The notes under the pieces were generated by a model. The model did no database searches. It saw nothing but the letters and a program-made list of their open reading frames with translations, and was not told the origin of the DNA. From Durusdinium trenchii (lineage: Eukaryota; Sar; Dinophyceae; Suessiales; Symbiodiniaceae), in NCBI GenBank assembly GCA_963970005.1, contig CAXAMN010025650.1, positions 254,201 through 318,200 on the forward strand: 64,000 nucleotides of DNA, given 5' to 3'. Positions 46,773-56,700 of this stretch are shown one piece after another (the stretch's first letter is position 1; the number at the start of each line of letters is the position of its first letter). A program made the translations under genes and the position numbers.

Positions 46773-47269
46773 AGGTTCACATATGTCATATGTCCTGGGA
46801 CGAGCGCCACGGGTTCAGGAACAATTGTGTGTTGGGCGGCAGTGGTGGTCCAAATCAAAGGTGCGTGTCGCCCTTGGGTCTGCAGCTGCACTGCAACTGC
46901 ACTGCAGCTGCCAGCTTCTACCAGCTTTCTGTTCTGAGATCCGTAGCTACCAGTTTTCAATCAAAAGTTGTTTTCGCCTTGACTAAGACCCTCAAAACTC
47001 CCGACTATTCTTCCTGTGCTCCGCCGATCGACACCAAGTTTGAGGCGACACATGGGTGTGTACAATTTCAAGACGTCAACATGAATGAAATGCCCAGGAA
47101 ATGCCCATGAACCCAAACCGAAACAACATGATTTCACGCTTTCAAACCATCTTCATGGCGTGTTCGTCTCCGAAGGCGACATGGGGGCGTCAGGCCGGAG
47201 GGTTTCCATTTTGCTGATTTGGCGGATTACGCCGTTGCCCTTTTGTGTGGTTTCTTCAGCATTTTGTAA

Positions 47270-47352
47270 AGGGCATCGCTACTAGTAACAAGGGCATCGC
47301 TACTAGTAGCTCCTGGCATTACTACTAGGAACAAGAAGCTACTAGTAACAAG
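47270..47352 (+). repeat. CTACTAG-family cluster
   Basis: Forward words TAACAAGGGCATCG, TAGCTCCTGGCATTA and GAACAAGAAG. Confidence 0.85.
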
Positions 47353-47919
47353 TAGTTCTTGCATGTTTTGCTCCTAAACATGTCAAGCTGGAGACCGACT
47401 TTGTAAACACCATGGGGTTTAGTCTGAAAGATGCTCAGGGCGAGCCATGCGACCCAGCTACGAACAAGATGTCTGGCTGTGATTTCGTTGATGTCAGTCC
47501 CTGCCTTAGTCACCTCAGCCCCAGTTTCTACAGCTTCAGCAAGCAGTCTTCAAGAAAATGGTGTATCATTCCCCGGTTTATTGTTGCCGTTCCTCGGGTG
47601 AGGACAATTCATTTTGCAGGTCAAGTCAAATGCCTAATTGTGTGCGTTTCATTGGATGTCTCCGGCATTCAGCTTTCAATCTTTACTCCCAACTCTTGCC
47701 TTGGGCCGTAACTTTTTGCACCTACCAAGCAATGTCGATCCACAACATGTTGATCTATGTATGATACAGATCGGCATGATTAGTTTTTGTTAGTCCGGTG
47801 AAGTCTATCAAGAGGCCTCTTCATGGCAAGAGTTCCTCTGTATCCAAGTCTATACTTATTATATGCTTTGGGACGGGGACTCTTTTACATGCTCCTGTGC
47901 TCTCCTCTGACTCTCTCCC

Positions 47920-48170
47920 ATCGTTCTCCTGCTCGTTTCTCCTTGCTTCTGCATTTTTCTCCGTTTTCTGAATTTGTATCCTTCTTTATCATTCCTTCGC
48001 CTTCTCCTTCTCCTTCTCCAATTCCTTCTCTGCTTCTCTGTCTGTCTATCTCTGTCTGTGTCTGTCTGTGTCTGTCTCTCTGTCTGTCCGTCTGTCCGTC
48101 CGTCCATCCGTCTGTCCGTCCGTCTCTCTGTCTCTCTGTCTGTGTCTGTGTCTCAGTCTGTCTTTTCTTG
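47920..48170 (+). repeat. Pyrimidine-rich tract (TCTC/TCTG/TCCG)
   Basis: About 250 bp with almost no A on the plus strand, moving from CTTCTCC to CTGTCTGTGT and CCGTCCGTC periods. A (TC)n run also lies near 48858. Confidence 0.85.
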
Positions 48171-49430
48171 ATCAAAGACTGGGGCGTTGATCCCCAACTT
48201 AGACAGCGTCTGTCGCAAAGAGTTTTGTCTCGTGCTGTCTCCCAGATCTAACGTTGCGAGTGGCCGCAAGTTGTTGCCTTGCTGCTATGTCTCCTACATG
48301 CATCCCGAACAAGCATTGGAGCGTCGCGCTACAAGATTGAAAGCTGTGCTTAGGTAAGCAAGATGCTGGATCGTTTCACCTTTCCCTGGATGTGGTCTGT
48401 TTTTGATCTATTTTTTTGTGCTGTCTATGCTGTTAGTCTGGTGCTGTTGCACCTTCGCACTGAGCTCGGATGCTTTTGAGCACAGGTTTGGTGGATGGCT
48501 TCACACTACCTTTCAAGCTGGAGGTGTTGTCTGGCACTTGCACTGGCCGCGTGATCCCGCCCAGTTATGAAGGACCGCTTCACTTTTTGTCTAGACTGGT
48601 GGGGTGCTAGGGTTCTAGAATCCAGACCAAGAAAGCTCGGTCTTTTCCCTTGAAGAAAATGCTCCTGAATGTCCTAGCTCAACGTTAAGAATACCACCAA
48701 TCGCAGCATGTTGGCCAGGTCTCGGATGTCAAAGTCGTGGACTGCTCCAGCCTTTCTGTATCACAATGTCCTACAGATGACAACCTTGGCGCCGGACCCA
48801 TTAACATGCAGGCGAGGACTTCAGAAGTTCAGCAGAACATGAGATTGATGACATATTCTCTCTCTCTCTCTCTCTTCCCTTGTTGCTTTGTCCTTCTTTT
48901 TCTCAGAAGCTTGAGTCTTCTCAGGCGTTTAGCCCAAAGATTGGCAAGCCTGTTGGTTTGGATCTTAGCTGAATGGTGCTACAGTGGTGGCCAGAGCTAT
49001 GAGTGCTCAGTGTCTACGTCTATGTTCAACATTGTTCAACACTCTGTGCAGTGAGGCTGTTATGCTCCTTGCTTGAAGAAGATCGACACGAAATGGAACA
49101 ACTTTGGCGCCAAATCCCGAGTGCTGTTGGTTTCGAACGAGGTGCTTTTGTAGAAGCTGCTTATGCATTTTGTGTTTGTTTTGTTTTTTCTCAGCCACAA
49201 CACTGAGGCCAAAGGAAAGTCCAGAAACGATCCTGATGTGACCAAATATTGCAGCCCGGCGACATGGTTTTGCCTGTGTTGCAAGCAGCTTGACACCTTG
49301 ATGCTGACACCTTGCAGTCTGCACGACTCCACCGGAGACATCTCAGACGTGCAATGCCGGGCCGCTCCCACAAACCAAGTATGTACAGGCGATGTGTTTG
49401 GTTTGTGGCTGCTTCTTTTTCTTGAGAGTC

Positions 49431-49466
49431 GAACGCTAGTAGGTTGGAGGCCATCGCTATTCCTCA
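49431..49466 (+). repeat. CTACTAG-family insertion with imperfect 17-bp flanking duplication
   Basis: One GTTGGAGGCCATCGCTA word lies between TCTTTTTCTTGAGAGTC (49414-49430) and the same sequence with four extra bases (49467-49487). Confidence 0.7.
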
Positions 49467-49854
49467 TCTTTTTCTTGTTTGAGAGTCCAAAAAAGCTTTG
49501 ATGAGCTTGGAGACAATGCGACACACCGTTCCCACGTCACGTTGACTCAGACAGTGCATCAGCATTGCCCTGGCGTTTATGCTTTTGCATATGATGACGG
49601 TGTGGCTGCCTGGTCTGCTTTTCTTTGTTCTTACCAGTCAAAAAAAAAACAAAAAACATAGTCTTGGGGTCATTGAAAGATGTAGTGGCTGTTGCTTTGA
49701 TGTGCGTGACAAAGCTATTTTTTCTCCTCCACACTTGGTCATTTGATTGACGTTTGTCATAGACCCAGCGCTTTGTTTCGTGGTTGGGAACAGATGAGCC
49801 AAATATTGAGTAAAGCTCTCTTTCTCTTTCTTGTTTTTGCATCACTTCTCTTTT

Positions 49855-49925
49855 CTACTAGCTTCTTGTTACTACTAGTAAGGCACTTGTTACTAGTAGC
49901 GATGCACTTGTTTCTACTAGCTTCT
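49855..49925 (-). repeat. CTACTAG-family cluster
   Basis: Reverse words AGCTTCTTGTTACTACTAG and AAGGCACTTGTTACTAG. Confidence 0.8.
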
Positions 49926-50411
49926 TGTTATGTGTTGAACTGACAGGGTGTAAATTCGGCGAAATCTTTAGTGTCATGGCTGCCAATGGCTCAATGCCAA
50001 GTGATCCAAACCAGGACAAGGCTTGATGCGTTGCTCATATGGCGCGGGCGCCCATCGAGCATGTCACACATTAGACACATCAGCACCAGAAGGACACTCA
50101 GGGAGTTTTTCTTTGGCCTTGCTGTGCATCGCTGTAATGTTACACTGTAGCTTCTTGTTACTACAGCGATGCACCTAGTTTAGCACTTTTACGTTGGGGA
50201 CAAGCTCAAACACTTGGACGACATGGTCTCATTGGTTCAATGTTATTTAGCCTCCCCTGTCAGGTTGGATTACCTGTCTTGTAGGAGAAGCTTGTAACTT
50301 GTTCAGCTTACTTCTGTATTTCAAGGATTGGGTCAAGAGTCTTGTCTCGCACTTTTGCACCTACTCCTTTTGCGAAATCATTTCCGCCTCCTGAGGTCAG
50401 TACAAATTGAC

Positions 50412-50540
50412 CTTTATGTGTCCAGACACAGCAATTCCGGACCGACTCTACGAAGATGAGGAAAATGAGAAAGAGGAGACGCCAGAGGCTGGTTGGAAGG
50501 TCGCACGCAGTGTCCACAGAAACTTCACATTGTTGCTGAG
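50412..50540 (+). CDS. Possible exon, acidic, unrecognised
   Basis: Reads PDRLYEDEENEKEETPEAGW and then KVARSVHRNFTLLLS. Composition looks coding, no family recognised. Confidence 0.28.
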
Positions 50541-50834
50541 CAAGAATGTGCAACCGCTCTCAATCAGACTCTCAAGGAGCCATGTTGTAGTTCTCTTTTG
50601 TTTTTTCACACTATTGGCAACCAACATGATGACGAAACAGAATGACTGCCGAACAAAGCTTTTGGTAATTTTAGCATCACAAGACTGGCTGCTTTAAACA
50701 ACGATTTGTGGCCATGCCAGATTCACGACGCTTTGAATGCGGTTGGTGCAATCACCTTGCTTTTAGTCGCCCTGTGCTTAGCTTGTGGCTGTGGGCCAAC
50801 CCAGTCAACCCAGAGGTTTAGATGCAGATGTCAT

Positions 50835-50928
50835 ATTAGGCTGGAGGCCATCGCTAGTAGGAGCAAGGATGCTACTAGGGGCTCCTGGCCTTACTACTTG
50901 GAGCATTCTTGCTGCTAGTAACAAGAAG
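50835..50928 (+). repeat. CTACTAG-family cluster
   Basis: Starts with a GCTGGAGGCCATCGCTAGTA word, then GAGCAAGGATG, GGGCTCCTGGCC and TAACAAGAAG. Confidence 0.85.
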
Positions 50929-51195
50929 CAGATGAACGGATTGAGAAAATCACGTCCTTGAGGGCGATGAACGGATTTTGTCATATTTCCTCGTCCAAAA
51001 ACAGAACAAGGGCGGACCTGGGCCTATTTTTGTCTCTTTTTTGACTCTAAGATGAACGGATTTAGCAGAATCCTTGGAATTCACTTGTGAGGCAGGATTC
51101 CTTGGATTGGGCCTTGCGGTGCTTGGCATTCGACGGGTGCATGGCATTCGCCAAGACCTCAAATGTGTTTGGCCGGAGCATGAGGATTTGCTTGA

Positions 51196-51318
51196 AGCTA
51201 CTAGTAGCGAACATTGCTCCTAGTAGTAAGGCCAGGAGCCCCTAGTAGCGTCCTTGCTACTAGTAGCGATGCATCTTGTTATGTAGTTATATAGTAGCTT
51301 CTTGATACTACTCTCAAG
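51196..51318 (-). repeat. CTACTAG-family cluster
   Basis: Five reverse words; the last is degenerate (TATAGTAGCTTCTTGATAC). Confidence 0.8.
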
Positions 51319-51616
51319 GTCTAAAGAAGAAAGGTAAAAAGGGCCGATGTTGCTTAGTTGCTCAGTTGCTTTGTGCCTGTGATTTCTGACATCGTGTCCT
51401 GGCTCCTCCTAGGTTTTCGCAGATCACGCCAGCATCACCAAGATGAGTTGGATGTAGAGCTCATGCAAGAGTGATTGCAACCGAACCATGCCGACACTGA
51501 GCGGACGCTGAGCCAAGCCATCCGTTGTGAAGGGCTTCCTTCAGCTCAGCCTGGGAATGCACAGCTGGCTTCTGAAAAAAAAAGAACGAGCATGAACGAA
51601 TCGAGATAGAAAGCAA

Positions 51617-51725
51617 GAGCGATGGCCTCCAACACATAAGACGTAAGTCCTAGACCTTTCTTCCCTTCTTTTTCTTTGTTTCTTTTGGGATGGCCTCCAA
51701 CCTAGTAGCGATGGCCTCCAACCTA
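51617..51725 (-). repeat. CTACTAG-family GGCCTCCAACC words
   Basis: One word at 51617-51640 and two at 51690-51725, separated by a pyrimidine-rich spacer. Confidence 0.7.
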
Positions 51726-52877
51726 GAATCTAAGTAGTTGGAACTTAATTGAACAGTTTTTTTGGATCCAGCAGCTGAATTCATAGAGCCCTGTAGATCA
51801 GGCCCAGTTACTTGGAAGGATCAAAGATCACCAATTGCCGTCTGGCCAAGTACAAAGCGGCCTGGATGAAGTCTTTCCTGCAAAAGTAGCTTGTGCTGAG
51901 TTGCACACTAGCTTTTTTGTGCAATGAAGCCCTTGAACTACACCTCATGCGTCCTGCTATTCCCGTTGCTGTGTATTTGGGCAGGCTCCTGCGTTTGGAG
52001 GCTGGTGCAAGTTGCTCCTGAGTACAAGTGTTGTTTGTTGTCTTTTTCTTGTTGACCAGGCAATGCTTTCGGAGTGTTCGACAAACAGGTCGCCTGCAGC
52101 TTCAATCTCTGGAACCAATTTCATTTATAGATTTCATCATTCTATTGCTTCTGTTTGCTTTCTGTCCAACCATGTTTTCTGACAGGTTGGCTTCTCAGGC
52201 GGCGACGATTTGTACGGAGCAGTGGGAGTTTCGGCCGATGGGACCTCTCGGTGACACTTCTGGGTGTCGTTCCGGCTCAGAAGCAGCTCCACATGGAAAA
52301 TCGGGCTGCTAGGCGCCCAGGCTAAAGCGCCAAGATATGCCCCAATATGCCTCCAAATGCACCAACAGTCCCTCAAGCAGCCAAGCTAGAGCAAGAATCA
52401 GACCTAAACATGAGAAAGCCAGCTCATTGGCCAACAGGTGCAACAGGTATGTGTAGCCTCAAGAGTCACCAGCCACATGAAACTTTAGACTTTAGACCTG
52501 TTGTGTGCTTGAGAACAGGAATTTGGACATTGAGCACATGTTGCATCTTGTTGCTTCCAGAGCCATGGCAAGTGCTCCCGTGTGTACAGACCAGGCCATG
52601 CGGACATGTTGCATGCAGCACACTTCCGTCATCTTTACTGCTTTTGCCACAGTTGGAGGTGCTCCCTGCCAGTGCACCATGTGCATCATCGGCCCCAAGA
52701 CCGCATGGACGAAAGTCTGGAGGTGGGTGGAGGCGGTTCGAGAGTCTGAATGCACTTCCGACTTCGTATGCAGGTCGGAGTTGCTGGTGGCCAGATCCAG
52801 GCAGAGCTAACTTTGCACCATTTTCCCTTGAGCAGCTCTCCTGTGATATGTGAGGCTTCATAGTCCTGTGCGTTTCA

Positions 52878-53060
52878 GCCTTGGGCAAAAGGGGCACAAC
52901 ATTGATCAAAAAGGATGCAGGTTTGACAACGAGAGACGGGAGTTTGGTACCCACAAGTTTGCAGAGGTACCCTTGGCAAGAAGAGATCATTCCTTCAGGT
53001 CAGGGTGCTGAAGATGTTCCAGACATTATGTCGACCTATGCACTGCGAAATCACAAGTGA
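52878..53060 (+). CDS. Possible exon, unrecognised gene
   Basis: After GTGCGTTTCAG the frame is open for 60 codons: ALGKRGTTLIKKDAGLTTRD, then SLQRYPWQEEIIPSGQGAED and DIMSTYALRNHK to a TGA. The continuous hydrophilic composition looks real. Further protein-like frames follow at 53065-53240 (LPKKGEALVTVF; GHRGIMLAGGRESELEELTH). No domain recognised. Confidence 0.4.
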   Translation, partial: ALGKRGTTLIKKDAGLTTRDGSLVPTSLQRYPWQEEIIPSGQGAEDVPDIMSTYALRNHK

Positions 53061-53371
53061 CAGGTGTCGAAATCGCAAGCTGCCCAAGAAGGGTGAAGCT
53101 CTTGTCACGGTTTTTTGTTGGCGAAACTCTTGTTTGTTTGCTGTGCAAAGCCATTTGCCCAGTGGCCAAGGTCACAGAGGAATCATGCTGGCAGGAGGTA
53201 GAGAGTCAGAGTTGGAAGAGTTGACACATCTGCAGAATACACATATTCATCTCATTTCATCTCATGTTCATTTCAGGACCCAATTCCATCCTCGGAATCT
53301 TGAAGCCTGCAAAGGACTGAGACATATTTATGTTTTAAACCCGTGGCCTTGCCTCCTTGCTTAATTACGAT

Positions 53372-53540
53372 ACTAGGGGTCGCTACTAGGAGCAAAAAGC
53401 TACTAGGGGCTCCTGGCATCGCTACTAGGAGCAAGGACGCTACTAGGAACAAGTGTATCGCTACTAGTAACAAGTGCCTTACTAGTAGTAACAAGGACGC
53501 TAGCTAGTAGTAACAGGAACAAAGACGCCAGTAGGGGCTC
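53372..53540 (+). repeat. CTACTAG-family cluster, last in the window
   Basis: About nine forward words. None of this family is seen to the right, inside retroelement 2. Confidence 0.85.
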
Positions 53541-53564
53541 CGTGACAATCTTGTTCACTCCTAG

Positions 53565-53625
53565 CTACTGGACGCAGGATGGCTCACGCTTCTTTAAGGA
53601 AGCTCCCCCCAGGCATCTTGGCTCC
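53565..53625 (+). repeat. Palindromic family, fragment at the retroelement 2 edge
   Basis: CTGGACGCAGGATGGCTCAC and GCTTCTTTAAGGAAGCTCCC, cut off near 53610-53640 where the retroelement reading frame opens. Confidence 0.5.
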
Positions 53626-53732
53626 CAGCTATTTGCCTCACGCCCGCTCGCGAGGGCCGGGGCGTCGCTGTCCACGCCTGGTGTGGAGGTGGCGCGTCGA
53701 CAGACCCTTTACCCATCGGTGAAGGGATCGCC

Positions 53733-56700
53733 ATGGAGATGATGGCAACGAAGAGAGAAGCTGGCTATCGTGCTGTGGAAGGTTTGATCGAATGGTCTGT
53801 GATGGGCATGCCAGTGACCTTGGCTGAGACGGTCACCAAGGCATTACATGGCATCGCTTCTTGTGGTGACTGTAGATCGGCTTCTGAAGATTGGGTGTTG
53901 TTTGGAGAAGTTATGGACGTGAACATTGGACCGAATCTATGTGCCCATATCCGAAGGACTTCAATGTTGATGCAGCCGCTTGATGCTGAAAATGTGAGGT
54001 GGCCCGCTTTTGACATCCTTTGTCCGGTGAGGCATTGCAGGCTTGATTTGGCTCCAGGAATGTGGATTGGCATACTTGCCAAACCGGAGAATCGTCTTGA
54101 CGGTGAGCGTATTCTTGCCGATGCCAAGGTGACAGTATGGAATATTCCTAGCTACAATAGTAGCCTTGCTTGGCAGGTGTCACACCTGTTTGCAGGTGCC
54201 TATGAAGGATGGCTTCGAGCCATGTGGTGGCTACAGAATGCGGGTATGGGGTATGTCTTCGCATCGCACACCTCGGTTGACTGGAGCTCAGATGTTATGC
54301 GAACGTGGAGTATGAATCATCGCAAGGACTTTCTTCGGTGCCCTCTTGAGGTTGATTTTGATTCTAGCGATGCATACACTGGCATACTTGCTGACGTAAA
54401 TGAGATCACACTGGTCAGAGCAACGTCACACAAATCCAATTTGCTCATGACGCTCTCACCTCCATGCCCAAGTTGGAGCAAAGGAGGCAAGCATTCCGGC
54501 CTTGCCTCCGATGAAGGGTTTTGTTTCCTCGATGCCATTGACCATGTGTGCAAAGTTCGGCCTGTCCTTGCACTCTTTGAATGCTCTGACGGACTGGAAT
54601 CTCATCCTCATTGGCGGGTGATTTCAGCAGCGATGCAACTTGCTGGATATATGCGGATTTGGTCCCAAGATGTTGCAATTCACCAGATGACCAGCAACCA
54701 GCGTACGAGGTGGCTTGCGGTTTGGTGTCGTCAGGATGTTGGTGGGCACAAATCTGCAGAACGCCTTCAGTGTTCGATTCCTCGTCGAATTCCTTGGAAT
54801 GATCCGAAGCACCTCTTTGAATTGCCGAGCACCCTTGCTAACAGTTTGAAGTTGAGTCAGGCTCAATTGCAAATCTACGGGGACAGGAATTTGCTTCCAC
54901 CTGCCAAGAAAGTCCGAGTCATCGAAGGTGCCTCCTTGCAACAAGTGCTGCAACAACGTGTCCTTCAGACGGGTGAATATTTACCCACTCTATGTGCGTC
55001 TTATACAGCTCAACATCTGCTGCAAGCCGAACATGCGCAGAACAAGGGAATTTTTGCGACTCTGATCTCTGTGAATGATGAGTTTCATTTCATTGACCCC
55101 TTTGTTTTTGCTTCCCTCTTCGGGACAACTGCAACGTTGAGTTTACCCAGTGATATCCGGACTGCTTTTCATCAGCTTGGGAATGCGATTTCTCAGATTC
55201 ATGCATTGGCCGCAATCCTTTTTGCTTTGGAAGGGGTGTCCGGTGAGGCCATCTCCAAGTTGGCCATCCTACAACAATGTTGGGATGACCGTCTAACTGC
55301 TGAGAACGCCGTGGTTCGTGCTGTGGATGGCATGTATGTTCTTCAACCGATTGCTGACGTGGTGACCAAGATACTCCCAAGCATCAGGACGTGGCAACCA
55401 TGGCTTGCTGGGAATGTCCTTATTCGATTCTGTGACGATTGCACCCTGATCCCGCTTGAGAAAAAGGTGGATGGCATGGTCATTAGTGATCTCTTGCATG
55501 GGCTTGAGCTCGAAAACCATCATCGAAGGCTGCTCACTCTCCTTTGGGATGGTCAGGTTCTGCCGCATGATATGGCTTGGGGGCAAATACCGTCTGGGCA
55601 GATTGCTTTGCGGTGTGGAGCTTTTGAGATTGTGTCAATGCAGGCGCTCAAGATCGGTGAGAACCTTGGGAGTGATGATCCCATTGTTTCCCCCACGCAA
55701 CCATGGTGTGAGCAGGAAGATGATCCTGAATTCGACTTTCTGTTGGAAGCACATCGCAAGGGATTCTTACATGTTGCTGAATACGTTTGCCAGGATGTAC
55801 AACCAAGAGCCGTTGCTCGAGTTTTGATGCTCCAGCAAGATGGCACCTTCAGCTGGATCAACCAGGCCAATGTCGACCGCTTAGGAAGCATTCCAAGTTT
55901 TCAGTCGCTGGACATGCATCTTCATTTCATCAAAGCAAACCATGAAGCGTGCCGCACTCTGATTGGAGTGCTTGTGGTCTTGGCCATTCAGGGCACCTAT
56001 GAGCCAGTGAGTGCTAGCAAATGGGTGTTACTAGCTGGTGGGCAGGACACCAAGTGGTTGAAGATATGCCAAGTACCTCGTACGATGACACCAATGCAAT
56101 GCTCTGCTTTGTTGGAACAGCCGTGTACCATTAAGCTGCGTAATTCAGTGGAATGCCCAGCCAATCAGCCTCTGATGCTTATTAACGGTGACATTTTGTG
56201 GTGTGACTCCAAGCCCAGACAGGCTGTTCCCATCGCTTTTGGTGGTATGGATTCCCTCACGGAACATCCAAGTTGCAATGTGCAAAATGACTCAGTTGCT
56301 GCCAGGCTTTTGCAGTTTAATCTCGAACCTGGTGCCCTTGCCATCGACGAGATGGTTTTTCATTTTGATGTGCTGCAACTTTTGATGCCTTCCATTTGCT
56401 GGTGTGCCCCTGCGATGTGGGTCAGTAGTGAATCGCAGTTTCGTTTTCCAGTTGAGCCAGCCGATTTGCAACGCTGTTTTCAGCATTTCGTGGTGCCGAT
56501 CCTGGTGGTCTTTGACTGGCTCTTCGTGGAAGTTCGCTTCTTTGAAGGACAGTGGAGGGTGCTTTACCATTCACCAGAGCAGTTGACTCTGAGGCAGCGC
56601 ACTGCTGTCTTGGAACTCATCAACAACATGCGTATCCCGGTTCAGCCCAATGCCTTCCGCTGGATTCGGACGACCGAGGATTCAGAACTAGCTGCGTGGC

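Larger units (their letters stand above)
44190..50400. other. Mostly repeats and low-complexity; no gene recognised
   Basis: A protein-like frame at 45343-45500 (IENVEAIAAQTDSSGLADKI) and fragments near 47412 and 49075 are possible exons. The rest is repeat clusters and a pyrimidine-rich tract. Confidence 0.35.
50541..52877. other. Repeats; no gene recognised
   Basis: CTACTAG clusters at 50835-50928 and 51196-51318 and word pairs near 51620 and 51693. Overlapping open frames on both strands at 52347-52990 could not be judged. Confidence 0.35.

Noticed and set aside
52466..52990. 174-residue minus-strand frame opposite a 168-residue plus-strand frame
   Set aside because: Neither shows a domain, and each is a shadow of the other; no strand can be preferred.
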